Numbered from the stretch's first letter, positions 1-5,122 are shown. The stretch: DNA of 5,231 nt from an uncultured Ruminococcus sp. (GCA_902762335.1 CACWNZ010000189.1:1-5231); one strand, 5' to 3'. The notes: generated by a model not told the origin, from the sequence alone. Translations and numbers: made by a program.

Positions 1-1
1 T

Positions 2-7
2 TATAAT
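2..7 (+). promoter_or_regulatory. Probable -10 box of the LytTR operon
   Basis: A perfect TATAAT hexamer lies 51 bases upstream of the first start codon. Its -35 partner would fall outside the window, so the promoter cannot be confirmed. If it is real, transcription would begin near base 13-15 and leave a leader of about 45 bases before the LytTR gene. Confidence 0.4.
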
Positions 8-19
8 AAAAATACAGGA

Positions 20-29
20 TGTCATGACA
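20..29. repeat. 10-bp perfect palindrome TGTCATGACA in the leader
   Basis: The ten bases are fully self-complementary. They sit just downstream of the possible start of transcription and about 30 bases before the LytTR start codon, a position suitable for an operator. LytTR proteins usually bind direct repeats of about 9-10 bp rather than perfect palindromes. If this is a binding site, it may therefore belong to another regulator. A site of this length can also arise by chance. Confidence 0.3.
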
Positions 30-58
30 GCCTATATACGAAGGGAGATGATCGAACG

Positions 59-511
59 ATGAAGATAAAGCTGTCCGTCAGCGATGAAAGCTATGAGGAG
101 GTAAGGCAGTTCCTAACGGAAAAGGGCATTGAGCTTGATGACGAGGCAGAATTCGTGCTCGTTCAGAGGGATAAGTTCATCAGCCACTTAGCCGTTCGTG
201 AGCCCGACAGCGGTAAACGGGTGCATTTGTCTGCAGATGAGATAGTATGCATAGAAAGCTACGGTCATGCGGTCGAGGTATACACCGACAGTGAGGTTTA
301 CGCCACCTCGGACAGACTGTATCAGCTCTGCTCGGTGCTTGATCCCGAGCGCTTTCTCCGTGTGAACAAATCCGTTATCGTGGCAAAAAACAGGATAAGA
401 AGGATAAAGCCCGCCCTGTCAATGAGGTTTACTCTGATAATGAGCAACGGCAGAAGGGTCGACGTGACCCGCAGCTACTACAACAGCTTCAAAGAAGCAT
501 TCGGTCTTTAA
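59..511 (+). CDS. LytTR-family DNA-binding transcriptional regulator, no receiver domain
   Basis: This 150-residue protein has a LytTR DNA-binding domain over about residues 50-150. Typical features are the 'LSADEIVCIESYGHAVEVYT' stretch (57-76), the 'RFLRVNKSVIVAKNRIRRI' core (98-116), where family members usually have an R-x-H/N-x-S-x-x-V-N pattern, and the closing 'VDVTRSYYNSFKEAF' helix. Residues 1-45 form a short alpha/beta segment and are far too small for a phosphoacceptor receiver domain, so control by a standard histidine kinase is unlikely. The start ATG follows an AGGGAG ribosome site (42-47). The stop codon overlaps the ribosome site of the next gene, so the two are almost certainly cotranscribed. 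Receiver-less LytTR regulators paired with membrane proteins are known to act as activators held inactive by the partner. That role is inferred here, and the targets are unknown. Confidence 0.88.
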   Translation: MKIKLSVSDESYEEVRQFLTEKGIELDDEAEFVLVQRDKFISHLAVREPDSGKRVHLSADEIVCIESYGHAVEVYTDSEVYATSDRLYQLCSVLDPERFLRVNKSVIVAKNRIRRIKPALSMRFTLIMSNGRRVDVTRSYYNSFKEAFGL

Positions 512-523
512 GGAGGTATTTTT

Positions 524-1663
524 ATGAGCCCCAACACTATTTTTATTTCCGTTATCCTTACGGTCATCATTCTTTGCGCTTTAGCGATTTTTCTGATAAT
601 CTATTTTCTGCTCTACAGCAGCAGGCTGAAAAATGCTGTCAAGCAGGGCAGAGCCGACCGCCCCATGCCTGCAATTTCCGTATACGCTATGATGTTTCTG
701 TGCATGGTCTTTCTGGCGGCTTCGGTCTTTACCGTGTCGGGCATTGTAGAATCCGGTCAGCGCCTTGACAAGCTTACCGAACAGATGACAGAGCAGAAGG
801 AAAAGCTTGACGAGATCGTAACCAAAGAGCTCTACACCTACGGTCTCGTATGGGAAGCACGAGAGGACATATCGGCAGGCTCGATGATACGCTATGCTGA
901 CTTTTCCTACGGCAGCTATCATTCCGAGGATCACAGCATAGACGTAACTATAAAAACCGCCCCGAGGATCACGGGAGCTAAAGACGTAACGTTTTATTAT
1001 GAAGGACAGCCCGTTCCGCTTAAATCCGGTAACGGCGGCGAATATACGGGAACGTTCCGAGCGGATATATTCAACAGCCGTACGGAGGGTCTGCTGACGA
1101 TAGAAACAGAAAAGGTCACACTCAGCGAAATAGTCAGCGTCAATCAGCGCAGCACCGATGCGCCATATCATAAGCTCGTAACGGAGCATATCCCGTCTTT
1201 TGTCATTGATACCAACCCGTCAGATACCGACAGCAGCCAGAAAGAACAGGCATACGCCTCGGAGCATACGCTTCAATATCGTAACGACTATCGGATAGTT
1301 ATCATATCTCCCGAGAAGAACAGCTCCTTTGCGATAGACAAGGCGGAGCTCGTCACCCGCCTGAACGGCAGTATTATTGATAAGCAGGACATAACAGAAA
1401 GTCTCCGCAAGGGAACAAAGGACGAAAACGGCAATACCGTTATCCAGTCCGTAAAGGTAGACAGTACAATTAAAAATTGTACCGACAGCGACTTTGCGGA
1501 GATACTGTTCAGCATCACCGACAAGGACGGCTATTCCTATCAGGTGCCGCTGTATATGCACGGCAACAAGACCGTCAGCGGCGGACTGACCGACTCCCGC
1601 GGACAAATCATCTACATCTATGACAAGGACGGAAACACCCTGTCAGCTCCCGAGGTGAAATAG
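524..1663 (+). CDS. Two-helix membrane protein with large extracytoplasmic domain, partner of the LytTR regulator
   Basis: I do not recognise this 379-residue protein as a named family. Two strongly hydrophobic helices lie at about residues 6-31 and 51-75. They are separated by a basic loop (RLKNAVKQGRADR, 34-46) that by the positive-inside rule is cytoplasmic, so both ends should face outward. A short charged heptad-like stretch (79-101, rich in K, E and L) follows. The remaining ~280 residues look like two beta-rich modules (about 105-228 and 250-365) joined by a polar linker (229-241, TNPSDTDSSQKEQ). No kinase, protease or transporter motif is visible. AAGGAGGT at 510-517 overlaps the stop of the LytTR gene and fixes the ATG. 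The context suggests an envelope sensor or inhibitor of that regulator. It is too large and has the wrong topology for DUF3021, the common LytTR neighbour with four helices. Coding is certain; function is inferred from context only. Confidence 0.85.
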   Translation: MSPNTIFISVILTVIILCALAIFLIIYFLLYSSRLKNAVKQGRADRPMPAISVYAMMFLCMVFLAASVFTVSGIVESGQRLDKLTEQMTEQKEKLDEIVTKELYTYGLVWEAREDISAGSMIRYADFSYGSYHSEDHSIDVTIKTAPRITGAKDVTFYYEGQPVPLKSGNGGEYTGTFRADIFNSRTEGLLTIETEKVTLSEIVSVNQRSTDAPYHKLVTEHIPSFVIDTNPSDTDSSQKEQAYASEHTLQYRNDYRIVIISPEKNSSFAIDKAELVTRLNGSIIDKQDITESLRKGTKDENGNTVIQSVKVDSTIKNCTDSDFAEILFSITDKDGYSYQVPLYMHGNKTVSGGLTDSRGQIIYIYDKDGNTLSAPEVK

Positions 1664-1715
1664 AGAATAGACAACAGTGAGTAATTATCACTTGGCAACA
1701 ATTTAAAACTTCACA

Positions 1716-1830
1716 AACCTCAACTTCTACACCGCGAATACGGCATTTCAGCAGGCACGCCGGCAAGCTGCCGGAGCCGATTTCGCGTTCCACTTCAACG
1801 ACAACCTCAACTTCTACACCGCGAATACGG
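1716..1830. repeat. 28-bp direct repeat, two copies 87 bp apart
   Basis: Bases 1716-1743 and 1803-1830 are identical over 28 bp (AACCTCAACTTCTACACCGC followed by GAATACGG). Similarity continues imperfectly upstream: ACTTC precedes both copies, with one codon-sized length difference. The 87-bp period equals 29 codons. In the open frame each copy would read N-L-N-F-Y-T-A-N-T. This looks like a partly duplicated dispersed intergenic element or the remains of a repetitive coding sequence. Confidence 0.85.
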
Positions 1831-1877
1831 GAGCGCAGGCTCTGCGCGCGAACACGGGAGCGCAGGCTCTGCGCGCG
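1821..1877. repeat. 27-bp tandem repeat, just over two copies
   Basis: Units at 1821-1847 and 1848-1874 differ at a single base (T1826 versus C1853), and three bases of a third unit follow. Each unit contains a strong hairpin, GCGCAG-GCT-CTGCGC (1833-1847 in the first unit). The first unit overlaps the end of the second 28-bp repeat, so the two repeat types are fused. The array ends four bases before the -35 box of the thiamine operon promoter. Each unit would encode nine residues (A-N-T-G-A-Q-A-L-R) in the open frame. Confidence 0.88.
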
Positions 1878-1881
1878 GGGG

Positions 1882-1910
1882 TTGACAAGTGTCGGAAAAT
1901 GTTGTAGAAT
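1882..1910 (+). promoter_or_regulatory. Sigma-A type promoter of the thiamine uptake operon
   Basis: A consensus -35 box TTGACA (1882-1887) is separated by exactly 17 bases from TAGAAT (1905-1910), one mismatch from the -10 consensus. Transcription should start at about 1916-1918, immediately before the riboswitch aptamer, as expected for a TPP-controlled leader. Confidence 0.85.
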
Positions 1911-1920
1911 GAAGAAAAAG

Positions 1921-2008
1921 AAAACAGGGGAGCTCGGATACGGGCTGAGAGGAGGTTTTTGACCTCGACCCTTGACCTGATGCGGATAATGCCGGCGTAG
2001 GAAGTTTT
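1921..2008 (+). ncRNA. TPP (THI-box) riboswitch aptamer
   Basis: The conserved TPP-aptamer segments appear in order: GGGG (1927-1930), CTGAGA (1945-1950), GACCC (1967-1971), ACCTGA (1975-1980), GGATAATGCC (1984-1993) and GCGTAGGA (1995-2002). Helices can be drawn by eye. P1 is AAAAC/GTTTT (1921-1925/2004-2008). P2 is GGG/CCC. P3 is AGCTC/GGGCT (1931-1935/1942-1946). An extra hairpin is GAGGT/ACCTC (1952-1956/1962-1966). P4 is CCT/AGG (1976-1978/1999-2001), and P5 is CGG/CCG (1983-1985/1992-1994). The aptamer binds thiamine pyrophosphate, and its position between promoter and terminator points to transcriptional control of the four genes downstream. One oddity is a G-G opposition (1982/1995) at the base of P5, where a pair is usual. 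Confidence 0.95.
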
Positions 2009-2034
2009 GAAAAAAGACGATGAAGCACTGCGCC
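1994..2034 (+). promoter_or_regulatory. Antiterminator pairing of the TPP riboswitch
   Basis: GGCGTAG (1994-2000) can pair with CTGCGCC (2028-2034) over seven bases with one G-U pair. The first strand is the conserved 3' part of the aptamer (P4/P5), and the second is the ascending arm of the terminator. Ligand-bound aptamer and antiterminator therefore exclude each other. With TPP the aptamer holds 1994-2000 and the terminator is free to form; without TPP the antiterminator breaks it. The pairing was found by eye and no energy was calculated. Confidence 0.65.
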
Positions 2035-2055
2035 TGTCCGCAGTGCTTTCTTTTT
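2022..2055 (+). terminator. Riboswitch-controlled intrinsic terminator
   Basis: A perfect 10-bp stem AAGCACTGCG/CGCAGTGCTT (2023-2032/2039-2048) with a six-base loop is followed by TCTTTTT. It lies between the TPP aptamer and the first ribosome site (AAGGAGG, 2063-2069). It should therefore end transcription when TPP is bound. Confidence 0.92.
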
Positions 2056-2077
2056 ATATTTTAAGGAGGTTTTATCA

Positions 2078-2374
2078 ATGAACGCAAGTGTGGCTATCCA
2101 GACGCTGCCCGCAGCAGAAAACGACGAGGAGCTTATCCGCATAGTAGACGAGGTCATCGCCTATATAAAAAGCACGGGGCTCAAATGCTACGTAGGACCC
2201 TTTGAAACGGCAATAGAGGGCGACTACGACGAGCTTATGGATATAGTAAAGGAATGTCAGCATATCGCGATAAGAGCAGGCGCGCCCTCGGTGCTTGCCT
2301 ATATCAAGGTGGATTACCGCCCGGAGGGAGACGTGCTTACCATTGAAAGAAAGGTTACAAAGCACCATCAGTAA
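2078..2374 (+). CDS. Small thiamine-binding protein, MTH1187/YkoF-like (PF01910 type)
   Basis: This 98-residue protein matches the thiamine-binding, MTH1187/YkoF-like family. It begins with the family's strand 'ASVAIQTLP' (3-11). A helix then leads into 'YIKSTGLKCYVGPFETAIEG' (29-48), then a helix with 'DELMDIVKECQ' (51-61) and a closing strand 'SVLAYIKVDYRP' (71-82). It has one ferredoxin-like module, whereas B. subtilis YkoF has two in tandem, so it would be expected to oligomerise. No signal peptide is seen, so it should be cytoplasmic. It follows a perfect AAGGAGG (2063-2069) eight bases from the ATG and is the first gene under the TPP riboswitch. YkoF binds thiamine or its pyrimidine part, and a role as cytoplasmic partner or buffer for the transporter is inferred. 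Its 3' end overlaps the start of thiX. Confidence 0.88.
   Translation: MNASVAIQTLPAAENDEELIRIVDEVIAYIKSTGLKCYVGPFETAIEGDYDELMDIVKECQHIAIRAGAPSVLAYIKVDYRPEGDVLTIERKVTKHHQ
2323..2330 (+). promoter_or_regulatory. Internal ribosome site that decides the thiX start
   Basis: GGAGGGAG lies inside the preceding gene, 12 bases before the TTG at 2343. No ATG or GTG in the thiX frame occurs near the expected N-terminus. An earlier in-frame TTG (2295) has no ribosome site, so this one favours 2343. The spacing is somewhat long. Confidence 0.5.
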
Positions 2375-3131
2375 GGCACTGCCCCCTGCCGCGGCTATCG
2401 TACTGCTCATATTAGTATGGCAGCTTGTGTGCAGTCTCGGGGATGTGCCGAAATATATGCTTCCCTCGCCCGCAGACGTCATAGAAGCCTATAGAAAAGA
2501 CTGGCAGCTCATGCTCAGTCATTCCCGGGTAACACTGACAGAGACCTTTATAGGTCTTTTCGGCGGCATTGCCGTGGGCTTTATCATGGCGGTGATAATG
2601 GACAGGTTCACACTCGTGCGCAAAACGGTATATCCGCTTGTCGTTATCAGTCAGACGATACCGACAATAGCAATTGCGCCGCTGCTCGTATTATGGCTCG
2701 GCTATCAGATGCTCCCGAAGATAATCCTCATCATACTTGTGGTGTTCTTCCCTATCACCATAAGCCTGCTTGAGGGCTTTTCGTCGGTGGATAACGACAC
2801 GGTGCGGCTTATGCGCTCTATGGGCGCCCGCCCGAGACAGATATTCCGCTTCGTCAAGCTGCCCGCCTCACTCGGACAGTTCTTTGCAAGCCTTAAAATT
2901 TCGGTATCCTACGCCGTGGTGAGCGCTGTCGTATCGGAATGGATAGGCGGCACCGAGGGGCTCGGCTGCTACATGACCCGTGTGAGAAAGTCTTATTCAT
3001 CGGATAAGATGTTCGCGGTAATAATCCTCATCTCAATAATAAGCCTGCTGCTTATTTGGCTGACCACGATATTGCAGCGGGTGTGTATGCCTTGGGAAAA
3101 AATAAACAGAAAAAGGAGCAATTCAAAATGA
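2343..3131 (+). CDS. thiX: ThiX-type ABC transporter permease for a thiamine precursor
   Basis: This is a binding-protein-dependent transport permease of 262 residues from the TTG at 2343, the normal size for the family. Hydrophobic segments lie at about 15-32, 66-86, 97-120, 126-143, 186-202 and near 225-245. The cytoplasmic loop that docks the ATPase is clear: 'LMRSMGARPRQIFRFVKLP' (156-174), with the invariant G161 and the closing LP. The N-terminal 'MLPSPADVIEAY' (39-50) is typical of the SsuC/TauC/ThiX group. The gene overlaps the thiamine-binding protein gene by 32 bases and the thiY start by 4 (ATGA), so translational coupling is likely. The start is the least certain part: an upstream TTG at 2295 would add 16 residues that read as out-of-frame translation of the preceding gene. 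Thiamine-precursor specificity is inferred from the riboswitch and ThiY. Two such subunits would form the channel. Confidence 0.87.
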   Translation: MKERLQSTISKALPPAAAIVLLILVWQLVCSLGDVPKYMLPSPADVIEAYRKDWQLMLSHSRVTLTETFIGLFGGIAVGFIMAVIMDRFTLVRKTVYPLVVISQTIPTIAIAPLLVLWLGYQMLPKIILIILVVFFPITISLLEGFSSVDNDTVRLMRSMGARPRQIFRFVKLPASLGQFFASLKISVSYAVVSAVVSEWIGGTEGLGCYMTRVRKSYSSDKMFAVIILISIISLLLIWLTTILQRVCMPWEKINRKRSNSK

Positions 3132-4168
3132 AAAAGGCAAAGAAAATAACGGCGCTCATCATGACAGGAGCTCTTGCGCTGAGTATTACGGCAGGCTGCG
3201 CAAAGAATAACGACAGCAGTTCTTCAGCGCCCGCAGACAAAAACGGCACTCAGACTGCTGAAAAAACAAAAATATCCTTCGTGCTCGATTGGACACCCAA
3301 CACGAATCATACGGGTCTTTACGTTGCGCAGGAGAAGGGCTATTTTGCCGACGAAAACCTTGAGGTAGAGATCATTCAGCCGCCCGAGGACGGCGCTGAA
3401 ATGCTCGTAGGCGCAAACAAGGCGCAGTTCGGCGTATCCTTCCAGGATTCTATGCTTCCCGCAGTCGCAGGCGACAACAAGATGCCGATAGAAGCCGTTG
3501 CAGCCGTTGTTCAGCACAACACCTCGGGAATAATCTCTCTCAAGGGCAAGGGCATGGACACACCCAAGGGACTTGAGGGCAAGAAATACGCGACCTGGGA
3601 TCTCCCGATAGAGAAGGCTACTCTCAAGCAGGTCGTTGAAAAGGACGGCGGCGATTTCGGCAAGGTAGAGCTGATCCCCTCTACCGTGACGGACGAGGTA
3701 TCGGCGCTCAAGTCAGGCTCGGTAGATGCGATATGGATATTCTACGGCTGGGCAGGAGTTGCCGCCGAGGTCGCAGGACTTGAGACCGACTATTTCGCAT
3801 TCAAGGACATAGACCCCGTATTCGACTACTACACGCCCGTAATAATCGGCAACACGGATTGGATGAAGGCAAATCCCTATGCGGCTAAGTCATTTCTCTC
3901 CGCCATGAAGAAGGGCTATGAATTCGCCGCAGAAAATCCCGACGAGGCAGCGGATATACTTCTCAAATACGCTCCCGAGCTTGATGAGACTCTCGTAAAG
4001 GCAAGTCAGAAATATCTCTCAAAGGAATATATTTCCGATGCTTCCCAGTGGGGCTATATAGACGCAAGCCGTTGGAACGCCTTTTATAAATGGATAAGCG
4101 ACAACAAGCTTTTCGAGGGCGAGCTCCCCGAAAACACGGGCTTTACCAACGATTATATTTTACAGTAA
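3128..4168 (+). CDS. thiY: ThiY-type lipoprotein, NMT1/THI5-like pyrimidine precursor-binding protein
   Basis: This is the extracellular solute-binding subunit, 346 residues. The N-terminus is a lipoprotein signal: basic MKKAKK, a hydrophobic core, then TAG-C with Cys24 as the lipidated residue, followed by a Ser/Asn-rich tether. 'FVLDWTPNTNHTGLYVAQEK' (53-72) and 'GYFADENLEVEIIQPP' after it are hallmarks of the NMT1/THI5-like family, as is the 'FQDSMLPAVA' segment. Related ThiY proteins bind N-formyl-aminopyrimidine or HMP, salvageable pieces of thiamine. It is not the fungal Thi5 synthase: apart from Cys24 there is no cysteine, so the CCCFC motif of those enzymes is absent. GGAG (3115-3118) nine bases before the ATG sets the start, and the ATG overlaps the thiX stop as ATGA. 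The exact ligand (formylaminopyrimidine, HMP or thiamine) cannot be told from sequence. Confidence 0.92.
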   Translation: MKKAKKITALIMTGALALSITAGCAKNNDSSSSAPADKNGTQTAEKTKISFVLDWTPNTNHTGLYVAQEKGYFADENLEVEIIQPPEDGAEMLVGANKAQFGVSFQDSMLPAVAGDNKMPIEAVAAVVQHNTSGIISLKGKGMDTPKGLEGKKYATWDLPIEKATLKQVVEKDGGDFGKVELIPSTVTDEVSALKSGSVDAIWIFYGWAGVAAEVAGLETDYFAFKDIDPVFDYYTPVIIGNTDWMKANPYAAKSFLSAMKKGYEFAAENPDEAADILLKYAPELDETLVKASQKYLSKEYISDASQWGYIDASRWNAFYKWISDNKLFEGELPENTGFTNDYILQ

Positions 4169-4911
4169 TGGCGGTGCTTGAGGTAAAGGGCGTCTCGTTC
4201 TCGTACGATAACAAAACGGACGTCCTGAATGATATAAATCTGACCCTGAACGACGGCGAGCTGGTTTGTCTGCTCGGCGTGAGCGGCGGCGGCAAGACTA
4301 CTCTGTTCAATATAATAGCGGGTCTTAACCGCCCGCAGAAGGGCAGCGTGATTCTTAACGGAGAGGACGTTACGGGCAAAACGGGCAGGATAAGCTATAT
4401 GCTCCAAAAGGATATGCTTCTGCCCTACCGCACCGTTGTCGATAACGCCGCCCTGCCTCTGATAATAAAGGGCATGAAAAAAAAGGAAGCCCGACTCAGG
4501 GCGAGCGAGCTTTTCGCGCAGTTCGGGCTTGATGGTACGCAGAAAAAATACCCGGCAGAGCTTTCGGGCGGCATGAGACAGCGCGCAGCCCTGCTCAGGA
4601 CTTATCTGTTCTCCGCCGAGGTAGCGCTTCTTGACGAGCCCTTCAGCGCGCTTGATACTCTGACAAAGAGCGATATGCACCGCTGGTATCTTGACATTAT
4701 GGACAGGATAAAGCTCTCCACCCTGTTTATCACCCACGATATAGACGAGGCGATACTTCTATCCGACAGGATCTATCTTCTCGGCGGCAAGCCCGCTTCA
4801 CTGACCGACGAGATCGTCATAAAGGAGAAAAAGCCCCGCGCCCGTGACTTTGCTCTTTCGCAAAGCTTCCTTGAATACAAGCGCGAGATAATCTCAAAAA
4901 TACGCTCATAG
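4168..4911 (+). CDS. thiZ: ThiZ-type ABC transporter ATP-binding protein
   Basis: This is the ATPase subunit, 247 residues. All nucleotide-binding motifs are present: Walker A G37-VSGGGKT-T45 (a GG variant of the usual G-C-G), the Q-loop at Q80, the signature LSGGMRQR (132-139), Walker B VALLDEP (152-158), the D-loop SALD (160-163) and the switch histidine in ITHD (H190). The family resemblance is to the SsuB/TauB/ThiZ group. The chosen ATG shares one base with the thiY stop (TAATG), and no ribosome site is visible upstream, so translation probably depends on ribosomes finishing thiY. An in-frame ATG at 4090 would add 26 residues that only mirror the thiY coding region, so I rejected it. The gene is followed at once by an intrinsic terminator. 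Confidence 0.92.
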   Translation: MAVLEVKGVSFSYDNKTDVLNDINLTLNDGELVCLLGVSGGGKTTLFNIIAGLNRPQKGSVILNGEDVTGKTGRISYMLQKDMLLPYRTVVDNAALPLIIKGMKKKEARLRASELFAQFGLDGTQKKYPAELSGGMRQRAALLRTYLFSAEVALLDEPFSALDTLTKSDMHRWYLDIMDRIKLSTLFITHDIDEAILLSDRIYLLGGKPASLTDEIVIKEKKPRARDFALSQSFLEYKREIISKIRS

Positions 4912-4922
4912 CTCTTATCGAT

Positions 4923-4950
4923 AAAACAGCCGTATGCGCGGCTGTTTTTT
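4923..4950 (+). terminator. Intrinsic terminator of the thiamine uptake operon
   Basis: A 10-bp perfect stem AAAACAGCCG/CGGCTGTTTT (4923-4932/4939-4948) with a six-base loop runs into a six-T tract (4945-4950). It starts 12 bases after the thiZ stop codon. The A-run on the 5' side means it might also work in the opposite direction. Confidence 0.93.
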
Positions 4951-4962
4951 ATTTCGTAAGTC

Positions 4963-4991
4963 TTGCAAAAAAACCGTACCCGTGATATAAT
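4963..4991 (+). promoter_or_regulatory. Extended -10 promoter of the tRNA-Leu gene
   Basis: TTGCAA (4963-4968) is followed, after exactly 17 bases, by a perfect TATAAT (4986-4991). A TG one base upstream of the -10 box (4983-4984) makes it an extended -10. Transcription should start near 4998, leaving about 43 bases of 5' leader to be removed by RNase P. The promoter begins right after the thiZ terminator, so the tRNA is its own unit. Confidence 0.87.
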
Positions 4992-5040
4992 AGTTCCTGC
5001 GATGCGGGGAGTTCCCCTTATCGGCGGAGATCAGCTGTTT

Positions 5041-5122
5041 GCGGGCGTGGTGAAATTGGCAGACACGCAAGATTTAGGTTCTTGTGCCGTATGGTGTGCA
5101 GGTTCAAGTCCTGTCGCCCGCA
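5041..5122 (+). tRNA. tRNA-Leu, anticodon UAG
   Basis: A full class II cloverleaf can be drawn. The acceptor stem is GCGGGCG/CGCCCGC (5041-5047/5115-5121) with discriminator A5122. The D-stem is GTG/CAC (5050-5052/5064-5066). The anticodon stem is CAAGA/TCTTG (5068-5072/5080-5084), with loop TTTAGGT and anticodon TAG at 5075-5077. The long variable arm has stem GCC/GGT (5086-5088/5093-5095). The T-stem is 5098-5102/5110-5114, with loop TTCAAGT. The long variable arm and discriminator A fit leucine, and UAG reads CUA and, with wobble, other CUN codons. The CCA end is not encoded and must be added after transcription. Confidence 0.97.

Larger units (their letters stand above)
1664..1881. other. 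Intergenic region with repeat array, no recognised gene
   Basis: The first 50 bases are AT-rich and show only a weak 5-bp hairpin (1676-1680/1688-1692) without a T-tract, so no terminator is evident for the LytTR operon. Bases 1716-1877 are GC-richer and repetitive and are described in separate entries. A 6-bp, 3-base-loop hairpin (CCGGCA/TGCCGG, 1760-1774) lies between the repeat copies. It has no T-tract either. The frame 1707-1904 is open for 66 codons but contains no start codon until the last two codons and has no ribosome site, so I do not call a gene. Confidence 0.7.

Noticed and set aside
1676..1692. Possible terminator after the membrane protein gene (AGTGA/TCACT)
   Set aside because: Only five pairs, a seven-base loop and no T-tract.
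581..1793. Long open frames on the minus strand opposite the membrane protein and the repeats
   Set aside because: They lie opposite a well-supported gene with a perfect ribosome site, show cysteine- and arginine-rich, low-quality protein sequence, and have no ribosome sites of their own.
1821..1877. Possible CRISPR repeats
   Set aside because: The 27-bp units are directly adjacent with no spacers, number only two, and no cas genes are near.
1664..1881. LytTR binding sites upstream of the thiamine operon
   Set aside because: I could not find two spaced copies of a LytTR-like direct repeat. The repeats present are too long and too GC-rich.
3128..4168. Reading ThiY as a THI5/NMT1 pyrimidine synthase enzyme
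   Set aside because: It has a lipoprotein signal, an adjacent permease and ATPase, and none of the cysteines of the CCCFC motif, so a transport role is far better supported.
5006..5017. GGGG/CCCC hairpin in the tRNA leader as a regulatory element
   Set aside because: Only four pairs with a four-base loop. It may just be part of the leader removed by RNase P, and no T-box motif is present.
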